Assembly (NCBI GenBank): GCA_010015675.1
Contig: ML976992.1
Span: forward strand, 1,014,358-1,065,157
Reading direction: 5' to 3'
Source of the DNA: Byssothecium circinans
Lineage: Eukaryota; Ascomycota; Dothideomycetes; Pleosporales; Massarinaceae
Length of the DNA: 50,800 nucleotides
Part shown: piece by piece, positions 40,434 to 50,800 of the stretch
Position numbering within the stretch: the stretch's first letter is position 1
Layout of the letters: each line of letters begins with the position of its first letter
Notes under the pieces: generated by a model
Database searches by the model: none
What the model was told of the DNA's origin: nothing
What the model saw: only the letters and a program-made list of their open reading frames with translations
Program-made: the position numbers and the translations under genes

Positions 40434-43400
40434 ATGCTAGGAGGAAGGCTAAAGAAATATCTTACTACTAAGGCTAAGGCTGCGGTAAAGCAGAGACATA
40501 ATCATGAAGAGTATTTGCGTAGAAAGGACCATCTTTTCTAGCATAAGACTCGCCCTAACTTTATCTACTATAAGCCTACACTCCTAGGAATACTAACTAT
40601 CACCCCCCAAAACCTTAGTCTTCGAATTAGCGCTAACATCCCCGTCCCTTAAGACCCTTATATACCGCCACATGAGTCACTAGAAGGCGAAGATGTATAC
40701 CGTCCACTATCCCCTCTTGCACAGCTAGCAGGAGATGACCTAGAGATTGCAGTGCTCATGAATCAGCTTAGTGCCAGCGAGCAGGAACACATAAATAAGC
40801 GCGATGAGTATGAAAAGCGCATACTGCAACACATAAGTAAGACAGATGCAAGGACGGCAGAGATCCTAATAGAAATGCAGACGGGTATTACGTACACACG
40901 TATAAGCGCAGATAAAGCACTAGAACACGTAAGGGACGTAGATAGGTTAGCAAAGCCAGACAGCGTACCTGTAGATAGCGCGGCAGGCCAGAGCCAAGCT
41001 ATAGAGAATAGTAACTTGCAACGTTCATCTATTGCACCTATAGAGAACACTTATAGTCTTAGCTACCCATTAACCTATACCCTAGCAAAAGCTGCTAACG
41101 CTCCTGCAAAGGCTCTACACAGTCCGCAAACGCCTAGCTGCTCTGTTTCTTCATCCTGGTCAAGCACGAGAGGTAACTAACGCAAGACCTTATTTCTAGC
41201 CTAAAGAGTCACACTTTTATCTTAGGTCAAATCTGCGGCTAGCTAGCCGTCTAGTAGCAGTAGTATACCATAGACTATGCAATAGTCTCTTAGCTATAGC
41301 ACGCCTTAGCTACTACCGCTATCATCTAATAGTAGTATACCTCACCTGCTACAGCCGTCTAACGGCAACAGTACCCCTAAGCTAGCTGCGTAAGCGACAC
41401 CAGCCGCTGCGTCACCTTTATCCTTAACCCGCCTCTAAGACGTGCCTAGCCTAGGCGCCGCCTAAGCAGCGTTACTAGCATAATTAACACCTAGAGAAGG
41501 CAGCCCCTCTACGCTGCCCACTAAGTGAACCACCTATAAACTTATAAAGTAGCTGCGGAACCTCTAAGGCTGTACCCATGAGGAGTATGTAGAGGTAGAC
41601 AGACGACACTAGGAGCACTACTAGCGCCCTAACGTACACTCTGTATATTTATCACTTAAGGAGATCACGCGCCTAATTAGTAGAGTGTATAATAGGGGAA
41701 CGCCTCTCCCAGACGTCCTAAGCAATCCAAAGCTAATAAAGCCCTCTAATCTACCTGAAGGCCTAGATCTAAAGGCTACGTTCAAGGGCACGAGTCCCAC
41801 GGCTTTCCCTAAAGATGTTAGCACCCCTAATAAGAAGCTACCTTAAAACCTATGTCCATAATAGCACCAACACAGTAGTAACAAAGGACGTGCTGCCAAG
41901 GTAAGGTTTAACATAGACAGCGTCTACTACTTCCCTAGTAGCCTAGCGTTTGCCTAGAATAGCATTAACTAGCATCCTAGGGCCTATCCTATCCTAAACC
42001 TAGATGTAGACATACATTTTAGCCTTACCGCATCTGCGTATAACTACCGCGGTGACCTAGCGACAAAGAACCTCCTGCTGCATAAGGTCCCTCACTACTG
42101 TTTTGGCTCTGTTGCAGGCAGCATTAAGTCGCTGCTGATATTCATCTTCTTCCTAGAGCTTCACCTTAAAAGTTAGTACGAGCACACTACGTACCTTAGT
42201 AAGCAAGATCAGCAGCTCTGGCTAGATGCCGTGCTCCTCCCTACCATTAGTAAGACAGTTAATGATTCAACGCTAGTATTATTCCTTCCAGCCTCTAAGG
42301 ACAACGCTAGCCTAGGCGCGACCACAGTATTAGGAGAGACGTTTAAATAAAAGGAGAGCGCTTAGGAATAGCTTCTAGAATACACGTTACAGCACTAGTA
42401 CCTTGACCAGCTATAGACTACTATTCTTAAACGTATTGCTGAAAACCCAGGCTTAAGTCGCTTTAACGGCGCTACCCTCTTTGCGCACGCAAAGAACACT
42501 AAGCTTGCTCACATGACGGACGATTTGACTTTTGCGTACAAGCGCTAGGAAAAGACTTAGGCTAAGATTGCCTATCTATAGTTCTATAGTAAAGATCACA
42601 CTTACGTAGACATTGCTAAGATAGTTACATTAGAGGACTACGCTAACCCATACAACTTAGTTCTAGAGTAGTTTAAGGCAGAGACTTTTCTCTAGAAGCG
42701 TTACTATCTAGAGTCATATACTCATACGCGCGTAAAGCATCTAGAAGATAGTAAGTAGGCTAGAGGTAGCCCTTAGGTGACTACCTACCCCTAGGCTACT
42801 ATAAGGGATATGATAGGTTAGACGCTGTCCACCATACCGCGTGGGTAGGAGAATATGGATGGGCTAGTGTACTCCTAGTTTTACGTCACTATCAAGACAC
42901 CGTTTAACGTTTTAAAGGTATATGTGTTTGATAACGAGGTAATAGAGAACCTAGCGCTAGATCCTAGCTATATCTGCTCGCTCTAGTAGTAGGGCGGCGG
43001 CGCCACATTCTCTAAGAGCGTATGCAAGGGCTCTTATCTCTATAGCAAGAAGCGTGCGTTTTCTAACCTTAGAGATAACTAGCGGCAGTCATACGGGATC
43101 TGAGAAGAGCACCGCGTCTCTCTTACCATGATGGATGAGATCTGCGAGCAATAGAGCGAATGGGATCTTTATAATGATAGCATTAATAACGTTCACTCGC
43201 CGCTCCCCTACTATATCATCCCTTCCTAGGAACTATTTAGCTTCCTCCGCGCATAGATTAATAAGTACTATTTCTTATTCAAGCACACGCTCGCGCACAC
43301 CACTAGGACTTATTCGCTGCCAGAGACTATTATTATAGTAGTCGCGTTGCGAGCGCTCCAGTTCTGCTACGGCAGCAACATGCTGTTCAGAGAGTCGCTG

Positions 43401-44708
43401 CTGTACAAGGATCGCTGGGAGCAGACGCGCGGGCAGGATGTTATCATGAAAGAGGGGCTTAGGATATAAGAGACCATGGGGAGGTGTGGTCTAGGCTAGT
43501 TCCTGCCTAAGTTCAGCTAGGTGACTAGGCGGCTGACGCAGCCCTATAGTGACAACATGCTTATTAGGAATCTGCTAATGCATACTAAATACAAGCGCAG
43601 GTAGAGAGTGGTCAAGGACCTATAAGACGTGTTTATCTAGTTCAACTAGGCGATAGGCTAGTACTAGTAGTATAACGTCTAGCAGCACCCTTAGCTACTT
43701 GAAAAGTGGCTAGAGTACTTACACGCCCTTAACTTAGAGCAGTTTAACGCTGACGTATAGTCATTAATGCTAGCGGCCTACAAGAGTCACTCAGAGCTAT
43801 CCCTAGCTGCGCTTAAGTAGAATGGTAACATGGCATTCTACTACTATAGCATGAAACGCATGTTCCTCTAGGAGGGCGTCGCTATGCCGCCGCATATCAT
43901 TATAGGAAACAAGATGCGCTTCGCTAAGGTAGGTAAGCTGCTAGATTTTCTCTTCCTCTAGGACGACGACTAAGAGCGCCTAGGATAGGGAGGCAGGCCA
44001 TATCATCTTATCCTGTAGAAGAGCTTTGAATTTATAGAGAGCTAGCTAGGCTACAGGAGGGTAAGCAGGTAGCTAGACGAATTTTTCTACCTAGTTCACC
44101 TAACGCATTAGATTCTGCCATACCCATTGAATAAGGCGTTAATTGCATCTACAAAAGAAAGTCGCACGCAAAGCTTGATAAGGCGAATGATATAGTTCTC
44201 AGCCGTCTTTACGGATCCTAACATAGTTGCGTTGCCATTTAGAGAACCACCTAAGACGCTCTTTAATCTTGTCTACCGAGCGCACTAGTGCTCTAGTTAA
44301 GAGGGCGCATGCGATTAAGCATAGGAGGCACCAGCGCTCCTCAAGGCATGTAGAAAGTAGGGGCTGCTAATGCTAGGCTAGGATAAGACGTAGGAGCACT
44401 GGATCACTAGCTGGATGAGCGCTGGCACAAAGGGGTTTCTGCCTGTGTGGGAACGCGGGACGCCTCCTACCCTATCAATGTAAGAGAGGATCAGAGGTCT
44501 AAGTCTAGACGAGCTAGATAGGCTGATGGTAGCGTTCACGCAAGAGCAAGGAGCTAGAGGAGGAGGAGGGATCTGTGTAGAGGCTGTCCTAGCAGTAAGT
44601 GTAACGCCTTCAAGGAGGTTACTTAGCATCGCCTAAGTTTTTCAGCGAGCTAGAGAAGAGCGTAGCAAAAGCAGTAGTATGTTTGTGCCATCTACTAATA
44701 GTAATTAA
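40434..44708 (+). pseudogene. RIP-damaged giant ORF of unknown family (ORF-A)
   Basis: A single reading frame of about 1,420 codons runs from ATG 40434 to TAA 44708. It has several dozen stops (mostly TAG, some TAA or TGA) and no detected frameshift. I verified the phase at 40752, 41580, 41985, 43128 and 44481. The frame stays open upstream to about 40371, so the start is uncertain. The N-terminus has a basic segment (LTTKAKAAVKQRHNHEEYLRR) and a charged helix (ASEQEHINKRDEYEKRILQH). A Ser/Pro/Thr-rich linker follows, at about residues 195-380. The large remainder has mixed hydrophobic blocks (CFGSVAGSIKSLLIFIFFLE, LRALQFCYGSNMLFRESLLY). I see no transposase, polymerase, recombinase or helicase motif. 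It lies 590 bp upstream of the OrsD-RecQ frame, on the same strand and in the same phase. Confidence 0.6.
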
Positions 44709-45296
44709 ATATGTCATAAAAGAGAAGCTAGTTCCTGCAATGCTATAAAAGGTAGACTACTCTTAAGGTTTGCACATCTCTATCCTAGGGCTCTATCGAC
44801 AGTCAGCCCTCCATGTTATTTTAAAACTTTATTTATTAGGGATAGGATATTTCATATCCTAGCGTAGATTGAGGCACGTAGGCTCCATGTTGTTATATTC
44901 TAAGGTCGGTGTCGTTAGGTTCCCGCAGGCCAATTTACTTCAAACTCAAGTATGTGAATCAGCGCATTAAGTTGCACATCTCAGCCAGTTTGCATCCACG
45001 CAGCTTGTGTGGTTAATGGCGTTAGGGTTTTAAGTAAGGGTTTAGTAAGGCCGCGAGACCCCAAGCGACTAGGATTAGAGACGTTCTAATATGATGAACA
45101 GCGGTCACGAACGTTAACCACGCGTTTGGTCCCATCACATATACAGGAGGTAAGACGCGTCTACAACGCCACATGTAGTCCGTAGTTCAACGCAGCCCAT
45201 CACAGACAATTATTCATAGCCTACGGCGCATGCTAGTAACCCGTTATCGCCTATTGTTAGCATTTATCCGCAGTCAACCGTCTAAGTACAATCATC
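44709..45296. other. Spacer between ORF-A and the OrsD-RecQ frame
   Basis: About 590 bases without coding signal; probably the 3' end of ORF-A plus the promoter/leader of the helicase gene. It has fewer TA runs than the Fot1 copies. Confidence 0.5.
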
Positions 45297-48200
45297 ATGC
45301 CAGAGAGCAGCGTTGCAGGTGAGTTTTTCGAGCATTTGGTTAAATATGGGTTGGCAGTTTATAAAAAGTGCAGACATGGTGTTTTACCTAACTAAGTCAA
45401 GAGCTATTTGCAGCGTGCCCATCTAGTCAAGCGCAAGCAAGCCAAAATAGTAGCAGACGAGGTCAGCAGTTAGGCCGGGTTGATTAAATATGCCAGCGAG
45501 TTAGAGGTGCCCGGCCAGATCATCCAGCCCATACGTCAGTTGCCGGTGTACGGAGACGGGTTGATGTGTCAGATCAACCCAGACAGCTGCTGTCAGATAT
45601 TTCGAAGCGGACGCGTGATGAAGAACCATTGGCGAAAAGCCCACGATTAGTTGCTAGCAGAGAAAGGAGGCCATCCAAGCCGTGTAGAGAAGCAAAAGAT
45701 CCAAACCTGTATTAGTAAGGGTTATAGGACCATTTATTGCCAGCGGTTATTAGTCTAGGGCCGGGGATCGCAGTATTTCTAGGTGCAGCAGCCCGGCGAC
45801 GATGGCCCAGACGTCGTGCCCGTCGACGGTGACGCAGCATGGGCGCAAGTAGGCGAGCAGATAGCTAGGGCGTGGGAGAATATTGAAAAGTGGGCACAGA
45901 ACACCATCCAAGACAGCGAAAGAGACGAGGTGAACCCGTGGTTAGAGCGGACGCAGTAGTTACCATATTTGGTGGGCATAGAGAGGCCCAATTTATTAGC
46001 ATGCATTAAGGAACCCGTTGCTAACCCTAACCCTAGGAAGGATGAAGAAGTAGAGCCCGTAGAGGCAGCGATTTAGGCGGCCATGGAGGGGTTAGCGCGG
46101 TTCAGCCAGGCGTCCGTCATAGATCAGATCAGCGTGTTTGTGCGGTTGGAGGCGATTTGAACCGAGAAGCACTAGACGCGGTTCTAGCCGTTATAGCTGT
46201 ATATGGATAAGGATGCCATTGTCAAGCACGCGCGGCCATGGCAGCAGATGTTGATGTTTTTTGCACGCACGTAGAAGAAGTATACGTGGAAGAGCCCCTG
46301 ATACTAGTTCACACGCTGGCAGCAAGAGGCGTGGGAGGCGTTAGTCGGGTAGGTAAAAAGGGAGGTAGAAGGGGAGGAGGCAGATGAAGAAGAGATAGAG
46401 GAAGAGACGGGGGATATAGATGAGATGATGGATAAGGTTGATGAGGAGATAGAGGAGGTTGATGAGGTGATAGAGAAGGGAGAAGCAAGGGAGCAGTAGG
46501 GTTAGGTAGAAGGTGCCAAGCGCGGCAAGCCTAAGAAGTTATCAAGAGTCTAGAAAGCGTGTTTAGAGTTTTGCATTACGTTGTTGAACCAGTCCATCAC
46601 GCGCAAGGAGTACGACAGCCCGTTAGTGTATGCGTTGGCGGTGTTAGGCGTTAGAGAGGACGGGTGGAAGGGCCCCAAGCAGTATCCGCCAATATTATTA
46701 GTGGTCATCAAGGTGGCCTGATTTATAGTGGTGCAGCAGGCGTTAGAGTCGTCTAAGCTGTTTAACGACGACGAGTTCAACGATAACAGCGCGTATGAGA
46801 GCGATAGTAGCCGCCCGCCACGACGCCAGCCCAGAGGATGTTTGCAGTTCGTTAAGGAGATGATGGATAGGTTCATGGTGCGAGGCAGCCACGGCCCGAT
46901 GCAGTGGATGTTAGATTTGCGGACGTACGGGTTAAAGATCCATTACAACACCACGTCGCGTGGGCATGTCGAGTGGACGGGCGGGGATGAGTTATTATAT
47001 AAGGGGTTGCAGTTCACCATGGCGCAGTTCCGCGGCATAGTGCACGGGTTAGTGACTAAGAGCTAGCGGTTATTGATGGAGGAGTTAATATTTAGCAACA
47101 GCAAGGCCGCCGAGCTGATCCCTAGCGTCCCGTGGGAGAGCATGCGAGACAACCCGACCAACGAGCGGCCTAGATGGAATTTTTTGAAGGACCATCACAC
47201 CCACATGCCCGTAGATAGGGAGAGGTGGTTGTTCAAGTAGGTAGGGAGGGATATCAGCATCCAAGACAGGTTCATGAAGCTAGGAACCCGTTCAGGGGTA
47301 GACCAAGAGGCCGTTGAGCGGTACATGGGGCGCGTTGTCAAGTTCTGGGAGAAGTTGGCCGTGTTGATGCATATAGCTAGCGGACAGCTAGCGAGAGGGC
47401 TGGAGATATTAAGCGTCCGTTACAGCAACACCGTTAAAGGCGGGCACCGCAACATATTCATTGAGGACGGCATGGTAGTGTTTGTGACGCGGTACTACAA
47501 GGGATACAACGTTAGTAGTGATGTCAAGATCATCTACTAATATTTGCCACGCGAGGTAGGTGGGTTAGTCGTGTGGTATTTGTGGTTAGTATTACTGTTC
47601 TAGTAGTAGTTAGAGGCGTTGGTATGGGAGAAGGAGGCGGTTTCATCACACATGTGGCCAGCCGACGTCAACGGACGCAAGTGGATGATGGAGTAGTTGT
47701 AGGAGGCGTTAAAGCGCGAGAGCTAGATTAGGATAGGGCAGGAGTTGACGATTTCGGCATACCGCGAGATCGCAATTGGCATTAGCCGGTGATTTTTACG
47801 CGGATCCACGGCGTTCAGGGGCGAAGAGGGAGACGAGAATGAAGAGTAGAACGAGGAGAATATAGGGGGGTCAATCGCAGACGAGCAGGCTGGGCATACA
47901 GCCCATATCGCGGGGTTAATATATGCGCGAGGGATCATGGAGCAAGCGGGAGCCGTAGCTAACAAGAGACAGCAATTCTAGGCGTTAAGCACGGATTAGC
48001 ATTGGTTTTTAGGGTTCCTGAGCAGCGCAGAAGAGGAGACGGCAAGCAAGAAGTGGAAGAGAGCGCTGTATAAGAGCGAAGCGGACGAGGCGAGGATGGA
48101 TTGATAGGGGTGGTTAAGGAAGATAGACACGATGGCGCAGTTGAAGCAGATAATAGGCAGGACAGCCAAGTTCCGTGGCGTGCAGAGAGAAGCCGTGGAC

Positions 48201-49961
48201 GCCATCGTCGCAGGCAAGAGCCCCGTCGTAGCTATGATGCTGACGGGTGGTAGGAAGAGTTTATTATTCATGTTACTAGCATGGGCAGAGTAGGGCGGGA
48301 CAAGCGTGGTCATGGTTCCGTTAATTGCGTTATGGGGAAACATAATGCGGCGGTGCAGGTTGTTAGGGATATTGTGTGCAGCGTGGGAGGGACGCCATCC
48401 ACCCAACGCGGCAGTAGTAGTATTAGTAACGCCCGAGTTAGTAGTAGGAGAGGAGTTTGCAACGTTTTTAAACTAGTTACGGGCGATACGGTAGTTAGAC
48501 TGGATCGTGATTAACGAGTATCACATCATGTTGAACTAGCAGTACACGTTCCGCAAGCAGATGCAGCAGCTAGGGCGATTAGTAGCAGCGGGGACGCAGA
48601 TAGTAATGTTAACGGCGACATTGCCGCCCCATGAGGAGGATGAGTTATTCTGGCGAATGCATTTCTAACAGGAGTAGGTTAGGATATTCCGGGCAAGGAC
48701 CACACGGACGAATGTGGCATATCGAGTGGTTAGGTTAGATAAGGCGTTGAGGAAAGAGGAGGTAGAGGCCATTGTAGTGAACATGGCGCGGCGAAAGTGT
48801 AGGCAGTACAAGGCAGGCAAGGTAGTGATATACGGCAATTCCGTGGCGAAGGTGAAGAAGTTGGCGGAACGGTTAAGGTACAATGTATATTTCCACGATG
48901 CCGTAGGCAAGGCAAGCATGTTAGGCGAGTTCATGGCCGGCAAACAGCAGGTGATGGTAGCAATGAGCGCGTTAGGGATAGGGGTGGATATACCTAACAT
49001 CCAGTGCATCATTCATATGGATTGGCCGCGGACGATATTGGATTACGCGCAAGAGAGCGGCAGGGCAGGGTGAGATGGATCGCGGAGCGAGGCCATCATC
49101 ATAGGGCAGGAAGGAGACGAACGAGCGTGCGATGGCACGCAAACCGAGGCAGAGCAGGCGTTGGTGCAGTTATATGTAGAAGGCAAGAGTGAAGTAGCAC
49201 GGTGCAGGAGGGTAGTATTAGACGGGTATTTGGACAGATAAGAGACGGAACGGGTAGGATGCGAAGAGGGAGAGGAACCGTGTGACGTTTGCAGAGAGCC
49301 TGACGTAGAGACAGAAGAGGGGGAGAGTAGTAAGGACAATAGTGAGGAAGAAGAGATAGAGGTAGGAGGGAGGGAGAGAGAGGACATGCAGGACGTGTTT
49401 AAGCAGCGGGAGCGGGAGTGGCAAGGCCCGCGGCAGACGTTGATCTAGCACCGGCAACAGGAGTTCGCAGACGTGGAATGGTTGCGCAGGTAGTTAGCAT
49501 AGTAGGTAAATCAATGCGGGATATATGAAGCAGTGGGGGATGGACGGAGCGAGCACGATGTACGGCGGTGTTGGCGACAGGAGAGCCAAAGTGCAAAAGA
49601 AGCGATCAAGACAATCAAGGAGCAGATCAAGTTTGAGAGGTATTCAGGGTATTTTTGGTGCGGGGTGCCGCAGGAGACATGCAACTGGTGGGAGAGGAAC
49701 GGTCACAGGCGGTATCAGAGAGTAAAGGACGGGGATTGTTAGTATCAAGGGGTATTAGTAGGGGGGTTAATGGGCATAGCGTTAGGGTGGATGGAGGTAG
49801 GAGAGCGGTGGAAGGTACAGTTAGAGGAGTTTAGAGTAGATAGTTTAGAAGTAGGGCAGACGTTAGTTAAGTTTTTAGGAAAGAAGTGAGTATTAGAGAC
49901 CGTTGAAAGTAATCATTTAGTAGGAGAGTTTTATTAGGTTACGCAGTTAATAGTAGAGTAG
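45297..49961 (+). pseudogene. RIP-damaged OrsD-domain RecQ-type helicase (telomere-linked-helicase-like)
   Basis: One frame of about 1,555 codons, phase constant from ATG 45297 to about 49961, interrupted by many stops, mostly TAG. The N-terminal part resembles the OrsD domain (DUF3505): a C-x2-H near codon 25, then QPIRQLPVYGDGLMCQ and MKNHWRKAHD zinc-finger-like elements. An acidic linker lies near 46380-46500. The middle part (GPMQWMLDLRTYGLKIHYNT; FWEKLAVLMHIASGQLARGL) is typical of these long fungal helicases. Superfamily-2 motifs follow: Walker A region GGRKSLLF (984 onward), motif II NEYH (1073-1076), LTATLPP, ALGIGVDIPNI and QESGRAG (1252 onward). A cysteine cluster (CEEGEEPCDVC) and a YFWCGVPQETCNWWE tail come last. 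Related proteins are linked to telomere-proximal repeats in several fungi. All copies of key motifs are altered, so no activity is expected. Confidence 0.78.
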
Positions 49962-50356
49962 AGGAACATATTCACCATGATTCACCTAACCGAGAGGACG
50001 CGACGGATTATGCCTAATCCGTGGCGGAACAGGTCTAGCGTCAGGGTCGCTAGCCCGAATCCGGGGCGCGGATAGGGATAATCCGTGGGAACGGGAGGGC
50101 TAATCCATTCCACAGCGACACGTTCTCCCAACTAATTTTGTATGTAACTATTGCTCAGCAGCATCAGGAGCACCGATCCCCCATCTTGCAGCTTCACCTT
50201 TTGCGTTGGTGACGGTCAAGGCGAGGGTAGACTCTCGCAGCAATAGAGTTCTGCTGGAACGCACAGTCGCCCGCAGCAACATCATTACCACAACCAAGCG
50301 CAACCCGCCGCAGGAGAAATGGCAGCCGAACCCGATCACCGCTATCGTTTGAGAAG
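49962..50356. other. Spacer between the two OrsD-containing genes
   Basis: No gene supported. The stretch 49990-50100 is GC-rich with several copies of GGATTA/TAATCC words (CGGATTATGCCTAATCCG forms a short inverted repeat). Confidence 0.5.
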
Positions 50357-50800
50357 ATGGAAGAAAACTTTCAGTATCTTCGCGAGTATAAGGTGCTTGT
50401 CTGCAAGGAGCATGCTACCAGTGTACAGAATCTAAACACGCATCTGCGTAATCATCACGCCGTAGCGAGCAAAGAGAGGGAGAGGATCGTAGAGTACTAT
50501 AGGTACTAGTGGATCAAGAAGCCTGAGGACGTTAAACTGCTGCCGCTGCTGGGTCCGCTGATTAAGGAGCTAGGAGAGCCGCTCAATGGGCTTCAATGCG
50601 CTGAGGAAGATTGCAACTTCATCACGATCAATCTAGATAGGCTACGGAAGCACTGCAAGGGTGAGCACGGGTTGCTATGGAGGGGTGATACGAGCACGCT
50701 TTTCTAAAAAGTCAAGGTGCAGACGTTCTTCCAGGCTCGCGGGCAGCGGCAATATTTCGTCGTTGACGCAGCAGTCAACAATAGCGCGTCATCCGTCCCC
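50357..50800 (+). pseudogene. Second, divergent OrsD-domain gene, 5' part (cut by window edge)
   Basis: From ATG 50357 the frame reads FQYLREYKVLVCKEHATSV, LNTHLRNHHAV, then LNGLQCAEEDCNFITINLDR and KHCKGEHGLLW, and later VKVQTFFQARGQRQYFVVD. This is the OrsD pattern: a C-x2-H...H-x3-H finger, a second C-x4-C...H-x4-H finger, and the VKVQTFF motif. Two stops interrupt it (TAG near 50507, TAA near 50705). It has the same domain layout as the start of the 45297 gene but its sequence is clearly different, so it is a paralogue rather than a tandem copy. The rest lies beyond the window. Confidence 0.7.

Noticed and set aside
40763..41050. 95-codon frame antisense to ORF-A
   Set aside because: Mirror of the longest stop-free piece of ORF-A; no independent support.
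46021..46037. CTAACCCTAACCCTAGG, similar to the fungal telomere repeat
   Set aside because: Only two units, inside the OrsD-RecQ reading frame where they encode ANPNPR; not a telomere.
38560..49961. TAG as a reassigned sense codon (nearly all in-frame stops are TAG)
   Set aside because: Host genes in the same window end in TAG (970-2597 and 28617-29604), key catalytic residues are also mutated by transitions, and TAA/TGA occur too. RIP explains all of it.
1..50800. tRNA and rRNA genes
   Set aside because: I noticed no cloverleaf or rRNA-like sequence while reading. A tRNAscan or Rfam run would settle it.

Overview
The window looks like chromosomal DNA of a filamentous ascomycete (Pezizomycotina, possibly a dothideomycete; the class is a guess). 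Genes are intron-containing with short introns (about 37-140 nt) carrying GT-AG or GC-AG ends and CTAAC-like branch sites. The products are typical fungal families: Pth11-like rhodopsin-domain membrane proteins, a DUF3605 protein, an APC amino-acid/choline-type permease, SDRs and 2-oxoglutarate oxygenases. The repeats carry strong signs of repeat-induced point mutation (RIP: C-to-T and G-to-A).

Layout. From 1 to about 33.2 kb the base composition is ordinary and genes are well spaced: a secreted FAD amine-oxidase-like enzyme (970-2597, -), a rhodopsin-domain protein (4310-5555, -), a small hypothetical (7805-8465, -), a TM/coiled-coil protein (9084-9772, +), DUF3605 (9859-10557, -), a decayed rhodopsin-domain gene (11181-12431, -), a permease (14568-16380, +), a very large secreted NodB-like polysaccharide deacetylase with five C-terminal repeat modules (19223-23890, +), and an SDR (25165-26228, +). 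From 26.8 to 33.1 kb comes a group of oxidoreductases and regulators, most of them damaged: a second decayed rhodopsin-domain gene, an SDR with one in-frame stop, a possible regulator remnant, an AsaB/GA4-desaturase-like oxygenase that may be intact, and a 2-oxoglutarate oxygenase with one frameshift. It looks like a decaying group of specialised-metabolism tailoring genes beside the repeat island.

From about 33.25 kb to the right end is a continuous repeat island. In order: a truncated, heavily mutated Fot1/pogo copy followed head-to-tail by a longer copy; an 8-copy array of a 28-bp palindrome (56-bp period); a 196-bp direct duplication; a 703-bp foldback element with TA flanks; a minus-strand 282-codon reading frame beginning with a signal-peptide-like segment; a roughly 1,420-codon plus-strand frame of unknown family (ORF-A); a roughly 1,550-codon OrsD-domain/RecQ-helicase frame; and the start of a second, divergent OrsD-like gene cut by the window edge. 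The last four are interrupted by stop codons, mostly TAG, yet keep one reading frame throughout. This is what RIP does to once-functional genes.

The most interesting candidate is this right-hand unit: a giant unknown protein directly upstream of an OrsD-RecQ protein, with a predicted secreted protein divergently oriented next to it. OrsD-RecQ proteins resemble telomere-linked helicases, so a subtelomeric or mobile origin is plausible but not shown here. All coordinates for spliced genes come from hand splicing; no searches were run.
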